Source of the DNA: Streptomyces aureus
GTDB lineage: Bacteria; Actinomycetota; Actinomycetes; Streptomycetales; Streptomycetaceae
Reading direction: 5' to 3'
Assembly (NCBI RefSeq): GCF_000725495.1
Contig: NZ_JNZD01000027.1
Coordinates: 62,001-126,000, forward strand
Length of the DNA: 64,000 nt
Position numbers and translations under genes: made by a program. This document shows positions 18,668 through 26,261 of the stretch, piece after piece (the first letter of the stretch is position 1; every line of letters starts with the position of its first letter). The notes below the pieces were generated by a model, which had not been told where the DNA came from, made no database searches, and saw nothing but the letters and a program-made list of their open reading frames with translations.

Positions 18668-19102
18668 ATGCGGTTGCTGCGCTCCACCGATCTGGCCCTT
18701 CGCGTCCTGATGCGACTGGCCGTCGCCGGCGATTCGACGCCCACCACGCGCGAGGTCGCGGCCGACATGCGCGTCCCCTACACGCACGCCGCCAAGGTCG
18801 TCGCCGAGCTCCAGCACCTCGGACTGCTCGACGCCCGGCGCGGCAGGGGAGGCGGACTCACGCTCACCGAGAAGGGGCGCGGGGAGTCGGTCGGCGCGAT
18901 CGTGCGCTCCTTCGAGGGGGAGGGCGACGTCGTCGAGTGCGAGGGCGAGACGCCCTGCCCGCTCGTCTCGGCGTGCCGGCTGCGGGGCGCGCTGCGGCGG
19001 GCCCAGGAGGCCTTCTACGCCTCACTGGACCCGCTGACCATCGCCGACGTGGTCGCCGAACCGACCGGGCCCGTCCTGCTGGGCATCACCCGGAGGCCCT
19101 AG
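18668..19102 (+). CDS. nsrR: Rrf2-family nitric oxide-sensing repressor, NsrR type
   Basis: 144-residue Rrf2 protein with a winged helix at the N-terminus (REVAADMRVPYTHAAKVVAEL recognition region) and three cysteines C91, C97 and C103 spaced C-x5-C-x5-C. Asp8 is also present. In Streptomyces coelicolor NsrR an Asp at position 8 and three Cys with the same spacing bind the NO-sensitive 4Fe-4S cluster, so the ligand set is complete. The ATG at 18668 lies at the predicted transcription start. A flavohemoglobin gene with a matching palindrome in its promoter lies 1.4 kb away, which supports NsrR over other Rrf2 members. Confidence 0.82.
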   Translation: MRLLRSTDLALRVLMRLAVAGDSTPTTREVAADMRVPYTHAAKVVAELQHLGLLDARRGRGGGLTLTEKGRGESVGAIVRSFEGEGDVVECEGETPCPLVSACRLRGALRRAQEAFYASLDPLTIADVVAEPTGPVLLGITRRP

Positions 19103-19124
19103 CGGGCCCGGCCGGTGTCCCGGA

Positions 19125-19904
19125 TCAGGCCGGGGTGTCCGCGGTCTTCATGGAGGCGACGGCGTCCGCGACCGTCGAGCGGTACAGGCCGAGCTTCGGC
19201 TTCAGCACGAGGGCGCCGGAACCGAGCGGGAAGTTGCGGGTGTCGGCGTCGGGCATGTGGTCGCCGTCGGCCAGGACGTTCAGCTCGTCGATGCCGGTGA
19301 CCGTGCCGGAGGTCGCCCCGCTCGGGTCGAGGTCGATGACCGCGTAGGCGGTGCGCCCGGCGTACACCGGGTAGGCGGGGGCTCCGCCGAGCCCGCCCGG
19401 GATCAGCGGCTTGACGGTCCTGCCGCCCGAGCCGTCCAGGTGGACCTGGGGGTAGTAGCTGAGCCCGCAGGCGTTCGCGCCGTTGTTGCGCACGGCGATC
19501 ACGCGCCGGCCGGACGCGTCGGCCGGGGTGGTCACGCCCACCGAGAGCTGCCCGGCCGCGCAGGGGTGCTTGTAGGCGTAGCCGTCGCTGGTCGCGTTGC
19601 CGCCGCCGGCGGCGGACCCCGACCCGGCCTTCGAGCCCGAGCCCGAATCCGTCTTCGTGCCCGAGCCGGACGACGACTTCCGGGCCGAGGAGCCGCCGGC
19701 CGTACCGGTCGGGTCCGTCGTGCCGGCGTCGCCGGCCGTGCCCGCCGCGGAGGCCGACGGAGAGGTGCTCCGCGCGGCGCCGTCCGTGCCGGAGCCCGCG
19801 GACCTCGTCCCGGATCCGTCGGACCCGCAGGCGCCGAGGGCCACGACGAGCCCGGCCGTGACGGTGACGGCGACGAAGATGGTGCGGTTACGGATGGTGT
19901 TCAC
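19125..19904 (-). CDS. DUF4232 lipoprotein
   Basis: 259-residue exported lipoprotein. A signal peptide ends in the lipobox LGAC (Cys near residue 25), followed by a long Ser/Gly/Thr/Lys linker (about 26-105) and a DUF4232 domain with two Cys (HPCAAGQL, ANACGLSYYP). DUF4232 domains are immunoglobulin-like and of unknown role. The GTG start at 19904 is preceded by GGGGGAC. The gene sits between nsrR and hmp with no sign that it belongs to the NO response. The start is supported by the signal peptide; upstream frame is low-complexity. Confidence 0.85.
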   Translation of the reverse strand: MNTIRNRTIFVAVTVTAGLVVALGACGSDGSGTRSAGSGTDGAARSTSPSASAAGTAGDAGTTDPTGTAGGSSARKSSSGSGTKTDSGSGSKAGSGSAAGGGNATSDGYAYKHPCAAGQLSVGVTTPADASGRRVIAVRNNGANACGLSYYPQVHLDGSGGRTVKPLIPGGLGGAPAYPVYAGRTAYAVIDLDPSGATSGTVTGIDELNVLADGDHMPDADTRNFPLGSGALVLKPKLGLYRSTVADAVASMKTADTPA

Positions 19905-20086
19905 GTCTGGTCCCCCGAAGGTGCGTGCGGCGAGCGCCGGACCCGCCGGCGTGCCGTCCCTGAACTGCTGACACGCCTCAGTCTTGGGTCCGCCGCTCAC
20001 GTCGCGCTGACGTCGCGCTGCCGTTCCGCTGACGTCCGTTCCGTGACCGTGCGCACACGGTCCCCGGTCCCCGCGGGGGTGGACTC

Positions 20087-21292
20087 CTAGCCCTGGGCCA
20101 GCCAGAGGTCGGGGCCGAACACCTCGTAGTGGATGTCGGAGGCGGGCACGCCCTTCTCCAGGAGCTGGGTCCGCACCGCGCGCATGAAGGGCAGCGGACC
20201 GCACAGGTAGGCGTGCGTGCCCGGCCGCACGGTCACCCCGGTGAGGTCGACGAGGCCGGTCCGCTCCGCGGGGTGGCCCGGCTCGGGGTACTCGTACCAG
20301 AAGTGCGTGGCGGCGTCGGGGAGCTTGCCCGCGAACGCCTCGTGATCGGCGCGCAGCGCGTGCTCGGCGGGGGAGCGGTCGGCGTGCACCACGGTGACGG
20401 GGGCCTTGTGGCCGGAGATCGCCAGCTGCTCCAGCATGGCGATCATCGGGGTGACGCCGATGCCCGCCGAGGCGAGGAGCAGGGGGGCGTCCGTGTCGTC
20501 GAGGACCAGGTCGCCGTACGGCGCCGAGACCTGGAGGACGCTTCCCTCGCGGACGTGGGTGTGCAGATGCGTGGAGACCTCGCCCTCCGGGGCCGGCATC
20601 CCGCCGTTCTCGTCCGCGCGCACCCGCTTGACGCTGATCCGCCGGACCGGGGAGCCGGGCGCGCTGGAGAGGCTGTACTGACGGATCTGGCGGGCGCCGT
20701 CCGGGAGTTCGACGCCCACGGACACGTACTGGCCGGCGCGGAAGTCCGGCAGCGGCGCGCCGTCGGCCGGGCGGATCGTGAAGGTGGCGACGTCGGCGGT
20801 CTCCTCGACGCGCTCGGTGACCACCCAGGGGTGGAGCGCGCCGTCGTCCGCGTTCTCGTCGTACAGGCGTCGCTCGATGGCGATGAGGGCGTTCGCCATG
20901 AGCCAGTACACCTCGTCCCAGGCGGCGGCGACCTCCGCGGTGACCGCGTCGCCGAGCACCGCGACGATGGCGGCGAAGAGGTGCTCGTGCACCACCTCGT
21001 ACTGCTCGGGCGCGACCCCCAGGGAGGCGTGCTTGTGGGCGATGCGGCTCAGCATCGCGTCGGGCCGCTCGTCGGGGTGCTCGACCAGATGGGTGGCGAA
21101 GGCGGCTATGGACCCCGCCAGGGCCTGGCGCTGGGTGCCCGCGGCCTGGTTGCCGCGGTTGAACAGGTCGCGGAGCAGCTCGGGGTGGGCGGCGAACAGC
21201 CCGGCGTAGAAGCGCTCGGTGATCTCACCGATGGCCGCGCCGACGACGGGGAGCGTCGCGCGGACGGTGACGGCGGATTCTTCGGACAGCAT
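20087..21292 (-). CDS. hmp: Flavohemoglobin nitric oxide dioxygenase
   Basis: 401-residue flavohemoglobin that converts NO and O2 to nitrate using NAD(P)H. The N-terminal globin domain (1-145) has Tyr29 (distal B10) in RFYAGLF and the proximal His88 in IAHKHASLG. The FAD-binding barrel has RQYSLSSAPG, and the NAD domain has GIGVTPMIAML and CGPLPFM. GAGGAG precedes the ATG by 6 bases. Its promoter carries a perfect TTGCATCT-G-AGATGCAA palindrome, probably bound by the NsrR encoded nearby; NO would relieve repression. Length and motifs are normal for the family. Confidence 0.96.
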   Translation of the reverse strand: MLSEESAVTVRATLPVVGAAIGEITERFYAGLFAAHPELLRDLFNRGNQAAGTQRQALAGSIAAFATHLVEHPDERPDAMLSRIAHKHASLGVAPEQYEVVHEHLFAAIVAVLGDAVTAEVAAAWDEVYWLMANALIAIERRLYDENADDGALHPWVVTERVEETADVATFTIRPADGAPLPDFRAGQYVSVGVELPDGARQIRQYSLSSAPGSPVRRISVKRVRADENGGMPAPEGEVSTHLHTHVREGSVLQVSAPYGDLVLDDTDAPLLLASAGIGVTPMIAMLEQLAISGHKAPVTVVHADRSPAEHALRADHEAFAGKLPDAATHFWYEYPEPGHPAERTGLVDLTGVTVRPGTHAYLCGPLPFMRAVRTQLLEKGVPASDIHYEVFGPDLWLAQG

Positions 21293-21349
21293 CGGGACTC
21301 CTCAAAGCCGGGGCCGGAGCGGTGGGTTGCACCCCTCCGCATGCCCCGC

Positions 21350-21382
21350 ACACTAATAAAACTTGCATCTGAGATGCAAATT
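21350..21382 (-). promoter_or_regulatory. hmp promoter overlapped by a perfect NsrR-type palindrome
   Basis: On the + strand TTGCATCT (21363-21370), a central G and AGATGCAA (21372-21379) form a perfect inverted repeat, extending with mismatches to 21360-21382. On the hmp strand TTGCAT (21379-21374) and TAGTGT (21355-21350) give a -35/-10 pair 18 bases apart, so the box covers the -35. The form agrees with the 11-1-11 sites I recall for NsrR at hmp genes of Streptomyces coelicolor. The gene-free stretch 21293-21617 otherwise holds the glnA2 promoter region, where I see no clear boxes. Confidence 0.7.
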
Positions 21383-21617
21383 AAAACCCGGGCGGCCGGC
21401 GAGTACCGGCCGGCCCTTACGGGTGCGCGGGTGAGCAGGCAAGATGTGCGACAGAGCAGGACACCTGCCGTACGCGAGGCGTTCAGGCCGAGGTCGCCCG
21501 GTCGATCATGGTCCGCAACGCGCATGAAATGGTGTTGTGGTGGGATGCTCAGGTGCGCCGATCGTCTTCGAGGCGTGGGAGCAGGCGGCCTGACCAGCAA
21601 GGATGGGGAAGCGGAAG

Positions 21618-22979
21618 ATGGACAAGCAGCAGGAGTTCGTGCTCCGGACGCTGGAGGAGCGTGACATCCGGTTCGTACGTCTGTGGTTCACGGACGTGCT
21701 CGGCTTCCTGAAGTCGGTGGCCGTGGCCCCGGCCGAGCTGGAACAGGCCTTCGACGAGGGCATCGGCTTCGACGGCTCCGCCATCGAGGGCTTCGCCCGC
21801 GTGTACGAGTCCGACATGATCGCCAAGCCGGACCCGGGCACCTTCCAGGTGCTGCCCTGGCGGGCCGAGGCTCCCGGCACCGCCCGCATGTTCTGCGACA
21901 TCCTCATGCCGGACGGCTCCCCGTCCTTCGCGGACCCGCGCTACGTCCTCAAGCGCGCCCTCGCCAAGACCTCGGACCTGGGCTTCACCTTCTACACCCA
22001 CCCCGAGATCGAGTTCTTCCTGCTGAAGGACCGCCCGCTGGACGGCTCCCGGCCCACCCCGGCCGACAACTCCGGCTACTTCGACCACACCCCGCAGAAC
22101 GTCGGCCAGGACTTCAGGCGCCAGGCCATCACGATGCTGGAGTCGATGGGCATCTCGGTCGAGTTCAGCCACCACGAGGGCGCCCCCGGCCAGCAGGAGA
22201 TCGACCTGCGCTACGCCGACGCGCTCTCCACGGCCGACAACATCATGACCTTCCGGCTGATCATGAAGCAGGTCGCGCTGGAGCAGGGGGTGCAGGCCAC
22301 CTTCATGCCCAAGCCGTTCTCGGAGTACCCGGGCAGCGGCATGCACACCCACCTCTCCCTCTTCGAGGGCGACCGCAACGCGTTCTACGAGTCCGGCTCC
22401 GAGTACCAGCTCTCCAAGGTCGGCCGTTCCTTCATCGCGGGCCTGCTGCGGCACGCGGCTGAGATCTCCGCGGTCACCAACCAGTGGGTCAACTCCTACA
22501 AGCGCATCTGGGGCGGCTCCGAGCGCACCGCCGGCGCCGGCGGCGAGGCCCCCTCGTACATCTGCTGGGGCCACAACAACCGCAGCGCCCTGGTCCGCGT
22601 GCCGATGTACAAGCCCGGCAAGACCGGCTCCGCGCGGGTCGAGGTCCGCTCGATCGACTCGGGCGCGAACCCGTACCTCGCCTACGCCCTGCTGCTGGCC
22701 GCCGGCCTCAAGGGCATCGAGGAGGGCTACGAACTCCCGCCGGGCGCCGACGACGACGTCTGGGCCCTCTCCGACGGAGAGCGCCGGGCGATGGGCATCG
22801 AGCCCCTCCCGCAGAACCTCGGCGAGGCCCTCTCTCTGATGCAGCGCAGCGAACTGGTCGCCGAGACCCTCGGCGAGCACGTCTTCGACTTCTTCCTCCG
22901 CAACAAGAAGGCGGAGTGGGAGGAGTACCGCAGCGAGGTCACCGCCTTCGAGCTGCGGAAGAACCTGCCGGTGCTGTAA
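21618..22979 (+). CDS. glnA2: Glutamine synthetase-like ligase, probable gamma-glutamylpolyamine synthetase GlnA2
   Basis: 453-residue class I glutamine-synthetase fold. Motifs: GFDGSAIEGFARVYESDM, HPEIEFF, SHHEGAPGQQEIDLR, MPKPFSEYPGSGMHTHLS and the ATP-site region WGHNNRSALVRVP. The NLYDLP loop that carries the adenylylated Tyr in true GlnA is replaced by DDVWALSDGE, so GlnE regulation is unlikely. In Streptomyces coelicolor the gene at the corresponding place near glnE (SCO2241, GlnA2) makes gamma-glutamylpolyamines rather than glutamine; I assign this by context and recalled similarity. ATG 21618 has GGGGAAG about 7 bases before it. A strong terminator follows. Confidence 0.8.
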   Translation: MDKQQEFVLRTLEERDIRFVRLWFTDVLGFLKSVAVAPAELEQAFDEGIGFDGSAIEGFARVYESDMIAKPDPGTFQVLPWRAEAPGTARMFCDILMPDGSPSFADPRYVLKRALAKTSDLGFTFYTHPEIEFFLLKDRPLDGSRPTPADNSGYFDHTPQNVGQDFRRQAITMLESMGISVEFSHHEGAPGQQEIDLRYADALSTADNIMTFRLIMKQVALEQGVQATFMPKPFSEYPGSGMHTHLSLFEGDRNAFYESGSEYQLSKVGRSFIAGLLRHAAEISAVTNQWVNSYKRIWGGSERTAGAGGEAPSYICWGHNNRSALVRVPMYKPGKTGSARVEVRSIDSGANPYLAYALLLAAGLKGIEEGYELPPGADDDVWALSDGERRAMGIEPLPQNLGEALSLMQRSELVAETLGEHVFDFFLRNKKAEWEEYRSEVTAFELRKNLPVL

Positions 22980-23015
22980 GGCGAGGCCGGGGGCGGGTGC
23001 TCCGGGTGATTCGGC

Positions 23016-23052
23016 GCGAGGGGCCGACGGTCGTGGACCGTCGGCCCCTCGC
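23016..23052 (+). terminator. Terminator of glnA2
   Basis: GCGAGGGGCCGACGGTC (23016-23032) pairs perfectly over 17 bases with 23036-23052 around the loop GTG, 37 bases past the stop codon. Confidence 0.85.
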
Positions 23053-23139
23053 CGTTCTGCAGCCTCCCGGGCCGTCTTCGGGCCGTGCTCCGCCCGCGGC
23101 CTGAGCGACGGGCCCCGCCGCCGGGCCGGGGGTAATCGC

Positions 23140-23169
23140 TTGTTGGCCCCGTGCGCGAGTGGGCATACT
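23140..23169 (+). promoter_or_regulatory. Promoter placing the next gene on a near-leaderless mRNA
   Basis: TTGTTG (23140-23145) and CATACT (23164-23169) are 18 bases apart. Transcription would begin around 23176, one or two bases before the ATG at 23178, and no ribosome-binding sequence is present there. Confidence 0.5.
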
Positions 23170-23177
23170 TGCCGCCC

Positions 23178-23564
23178 ATGATCACAAAGAAGCTGAGGCG
23201 GACTCTGGTCGGCGCGGTTGCGGCAGGTGCGGTGGTGCTGTGCGGTTCGCCGTCCGCCCACGCCAACACCGGCAATGAGAGGCTGACCCTCTCGAGCGGG
23301 CGTGGGTCCGTCACCCACATCGACGACGGTGACCACTTCATGGTCTGCGACCTCAAGGCCGACGGGGCCGGTGTCTCCGGTGCTCTCTGGGAGCAGTTCT
23401 CCGACGGTTCCGCCACGATCGTCGCCCGCTACGACGATGGCGGTGACGCGGGATGCGACCAAATAACGTATGACATCAAAACCGGACACACCTACTTCAT
23501 GACCCTGAGGTGGAACGGCTCCCCTTCCTCGACCGTTTCGGAGAGCATGTACATCTGGGAGTAG
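23178..23564 (+). CDS. Small secreted protein of unknown function
   Basis: 128 residues. A Sec signal peptide occupies about residues 1-29 (KKLRR, hydrophobic core, SAHA cleavage). The mature part is about 99 residues, acidic, with two cysteines (MVCDLK and AGCDQI) that could form a disulfide, and an aromatic end SMYIWE. The pattern suggests a beta-rich extracellular protein. I do not recognise the family. No ribosome site is visible; the promoter placement suggests a leaderless transcript. A 17-bp terminator follows at once, so it is a single-gene unit. Confidence 0.8.
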   Translation: MITKKLRRTLVGAVAAGAVVLCGSPSAHANTGNERLTLSSGRGSVTHIDDGDHFMVCDLKADGAGVSGALWEQFSDGSATIVARYDDGGDAGCDQITYDIKTGHTYFMTLRWNGSPSSTVSESMYIWE

Positions 23565-23570
23565 GCGGCT

Positions 23571-23607
23571 CCGTGGGGCCCGCGGTCGGTGACCGCGGGC
23601 CCCACGG
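23571..23607 (+). terminator. Terminator of the small secreted protein gene
   Basis: CCGTGGGGCCCGCGGTC (23571-23587) pairs perfectly with 23591-23607 across the loop GGT, 6 bases past the stop codon. Confidence 0.85.
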
Positions 23608-23764
23608 CTGTTCGCCCGTGCCGGCGGATTCCGCGGCGTCGGGCCGTTCTTCCCGCTCTTCTCGAACCGGCGTACAACCCTCGGCGGTCTCCGGGTGTCC
23701 AGGACGTGGCCGGACGGCGAAGCTCCGGTCGGCGTCCCGCATGCTTCGACGAGGAGACCCCACC

Positions 23765-24997
23765 GTGCGCCAGTCCACCCGCCCCTCGCACCTTCGCAAG
23801 TCGGCGGCCCTGGTGGCCGCCGCCGCGGCCGCCGTGGCCGTTCCCGCCTTCGCGGGTTCCCCGGCGTACGCGGATCCGGGCGAACCCTCCCTGGCGATAT
23901 CGAGCCTGCCGGGCGCGTCCCCCAAGCCCGGTGAGGTGTACGACAAGAACGTCGTCGTCACCAACAACGGCACCGCGGCGGCGGACGGCTTCACCTTCCT
24001 GGTCCGGCTGACCCGCGGGCTCGACTTCCCCGAGGAGGTCAAGGGCTGCACGTACTCGACCATCGCCGACCAGGTCAGGCAGGCCGTCTGCGAGCTCGAC
24101 ACGGTCGTCGAGCCCGGCGCCTCGGTCCGGACGCCCGTACGGTTCAAGGCGCTGCCCAAGGCGCTGATGGAACAGGTCGAGTACGGCACCTCGGCCACGG
24201 GCGCGCTTCCGGGCGAGGGATTCTCCGACAGCTACCGGCGCCTCGACCTGACCGCGGACAGCTCGGCCGACCTCGTCGCGGTCGGCGAGGACACCGAGGC
24301 CCTCGCGGGCGGGCAGCAGTCCATCAACGTGGGACTCCGCAACGACGGCCCCGGCTGGATCAAGGTCCAGACGAGCGACGACCAGCCGGCGCTCATGGTG
24401 CGGATACCGAAGGGCACCACCGCCAGTAAGGTCCCCGACGACTGCTCGCCGTTCGGGATCGACGGCCCCGACGCGCCCGGGGGGACGCCGGGCAGGGCCG
24501 TCTACGTCTGCACGCCCGACGACCACGTCATCGAGGTCGGCCAGACCCTCACGTACACCTTCATGCTGGACATCGCGAAGGGGACGAAGACCACCGACGG
24601 CTCGGTCAAGGCGACCTCGGTCTACGACATCCACCCGGACTTCGACAAGAACCCCGCCAACGACACGGCCAAGATCCACGTCGCCATCCCCACCGACAAC
24701 GAGGAGGACCCCTCGCCGTCGCCCTCCGCGACCACCCCGGGAACCTCCACCGGCGGCAACGACCCCTCGGGCCAGTCCACCGGCGGTTCCGGCAGCACGG
24801 GCGGTGCGGGCGGCACGGGTTCCGCGTCGGGCGGCTCCACCACCGGCGGCTCCACCGGCGGTGACGTCGACGGCAGCCTCGCCAGCACCGGTTCCGACGG
24901 CACCCCGGTCCTCGCCGCCACCGCGGCCGCGACGGCCGCCCTCGGCGCCGGCCTGGTCGTGGTCGTCCGCCGTCGCCGCGCGAGCGCCGGTTCCTGA
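23765..24997 (+). CDS. Cell-wall-anchored surface protein with LAxTG sorting signal
   Basis: 410-residue exported protein. A signal peptide (residues 1-36, ending AYA-DP) precedes beta-rich domains with conserved Cys pairs (KGCTYS and AVCELD; DDCSPF and YVCTPD), which resemble DUF11/CARDB-like modules. Next comes a Ser/Gly/Thr-rich stalk (about 320-365), then the sorting signal LASTG, a hydrophobic helix and the tail RRRRA. LAxTG is the motif used by class E sortases in Streptomyces, so it is likely linked to peptidoglycan. GAGGAGA precedes the GTG start at 23765. The ligand or structural role is unknown. Confidence 0.85.
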   Translation: MRQSTRPSHLRKSAALVAAAAAAVAVPAFAGSPAYADPGEPSLAISSLPGASPKPGEVYDKNVVVTNNGTAAADGFTFLVRLTRGLDFPEEVKGCTYSTIADQVRQAVCELDTVVEPGASVRTPVRFKALPKALMEQVEYGTSATGALPGEGFSDSYRRLDLTADSSADLVAVGEDTEALAGGQQSINVGLRNDGPGWIKVQTSDDQPALMVRIPKGTTASKVPDDCSPFGIDGPDAPGGTPGRAVYVCTPDDHVIEVGQTLTYTFMLDIAKGTKTTDGSVKATSVYDIHPDFDKNPANDTAKIHVAIPTDNEEDPSPSPSATTPGTSTGGNDPSGQSTGGSGSTGGAGGTGSASGGSTTGGSTGGDVDGSLASTGSDGTPVLAATAAATAALGAGLVVVVRRRRASAGS

Positions 24998-25022
24998 CCC
25001 GCCCCTCGTCCCAGGGACGGTC

Positions 25023-26042
25023 CTAACCCACGTACGCGGGGGACACGGCCGCGGTGCTGATGCGCCGCGGCCTTCCCGTGCCGTCGGACGGGAGCGTCCA
25101 CAGGTCGGCCCCGTAGTCGCCGGGGAGGGCGTAGACGAGGGTGCGGTCGTCGCGCCAGACCACCTGGTCGTCGACGCTGCGCGGTTCGGCGAGTGCCGTC
25201 TCGTGTCCGGTACGCAGGTCGAGGACGTACAGATGCCAGGGCGCGTCCTTGGGAAGTCCCTCGACGCGCTTCTTGTAGGCGACGCGGGTGCCGTCGGGGG
25301 AGAGGGACGGGCATTCCACGTCGGTGTGCACGGTGGTGACGGTGCGGGCGGCCAGGTCGCCGCGGACCAGGTAGGTCGTGCCGTGCGTGGCCATCGTGGC
25401 GTAGAACCCGCGGTCGTCGGCCGTGAAGGTGACGCCCCAGAAGTTGACGTCGGCCGACCGGTACGTGCGGCCGTCCTTCACGATCCGGTACGCCTCCAGG
25501 GACGAGGTCAGCTTCCCCGTGCGGGTGTCGACGATCGCCGCCCGGGTGGAGAAGTTCGTGCCCGCGTACGAGTCGCCGCCCACGAACGCCGTCCAGGCCG
25601 CGTACCGGCCGCTGGGCGAGACCCGGGCGCGGGACGGGATCCCGGGAACGTCGTAGTGGTCCCTGACGTGCAGAGAGGCGTCGAGGATCACCGCCCGGTA
25701 GGTGTCCTGGACCGGGCCGTGCACCGCCTGAAGGCACACCCCGGTGCCCGAGGCCGCGTAGAAGCGCAGGCACTTGACCCCGGACGCGGTGCGCGGGCCC
25801 GCCGGGTCGGAGGCCGGGACGGACGTCAGCTCGTCGCGGTGCGGGCCCCACGCCATGTTGCGGAAGACCAGCCGCCGGGTGGCGGTCAGCGAGACCGGAC
25901 CCGCGGCGATCCGCGGACCGCCCCGCTGTGCCTGGTCGCGGCGTTCAGCGCGGGCCGAGGCGTGCAGTACGGAGGCCGTGGCGACGCCCGCGAGGACGGC
26001 CAGGGCCGAGAGCAGGACCAGGATGCGGGTGCGCAGGGTCAT
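25023..26042 (-). CDS. Membrane-anchored TolB-like beta-propeller protein
   Basis: 339 residues. One N-terminal transmembrane segment (about 7-25) is followed by an extracytoplasmic region with WD40/TolB-like blades, for example VSPSGRYAAWTAF, FTADDRGFYATM, LSPDGTRVAYKK and WRDDRTLVYALPGD. It ends in RPRRISTAAVSPAYVG. It is the last gene of a three-gene operon behind an MFS transporter. The ATG at 26042 has GGAAGG 6 bases before it, but two more in-frame starts upstream (ATG 26084, GTG 26126) each carry a similar site in a 42-base tandem repeat, so longer forms with one or two extra 14-residue repeats are possible. Confidence 0.8.
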   Translation of the reverse strand: MTLRTRILVLLSALAVLAGVATASVLHASARAERRDQAQRGGPRIAAGPVSLTATRRLVFRNMAWGPHRDELTSVPASDPAGPRTASGVKCLRFYAASGTGVCLQAVHGPVQDTYRAVILDASLHVRDHYDVPGIPSRARVSPSGRYAAWTAFVGGDSYAGTNFSTRAAIVDTRTGKLTSSLEAYRIVKDGRTYRSADVNFWGVTFTADDRGFYATMATHGTTYLVRGDLAARTVTTVHTDVECPSLSPDGTRVAYKKRVEGLPKDAPWHLYVLDLRTGHETALAEPRSVDDQVVWRDDRTLVYALPGDYGADLWTLPSDGTGRPRRISTAAVSPAYVG

Positions 26043-26261
26043 ACGAGGCCTTCCGTGGGGGGACCGGACGGGGCGCCGGGTCATGCGAGGTCTTCCGTGG
26101 GGGGGCCGGACGGGGCGCCGGGTCACGCGAGGTCTTCGGCGGGGACGGGGCGGACGAGGTTCCGGGTCACGCGAGGCCCCTGGCAGAGGCGGGGCGGACG
26201 GGGCTCCGCGTCATGCGAGGCCGTCTTTCGCGAGGGCGGGCCGGACAGGGCTCCGGATCAT
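26040..26261 (-). repeat. Five tandem 42-47 base units, each with its own start codon
   Basis: On the minus strand units begin ATG 26261, ATG 26214, GTG 26170, GTG 26126 and ATG 26084, followed by the true start ATG 26042. Spacings are 47, 44, 44, 42 and 42 bases. Each unit encodes a variant of MxRxPVRP and ends near (G)GAAGxCCTCGC before the next start codon. The first unit is the C-terminus of the MFS protein and ends at its stop codon (26211-26213); the last two are in frame with the beta-propeller gene. Confidence 0.85.
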
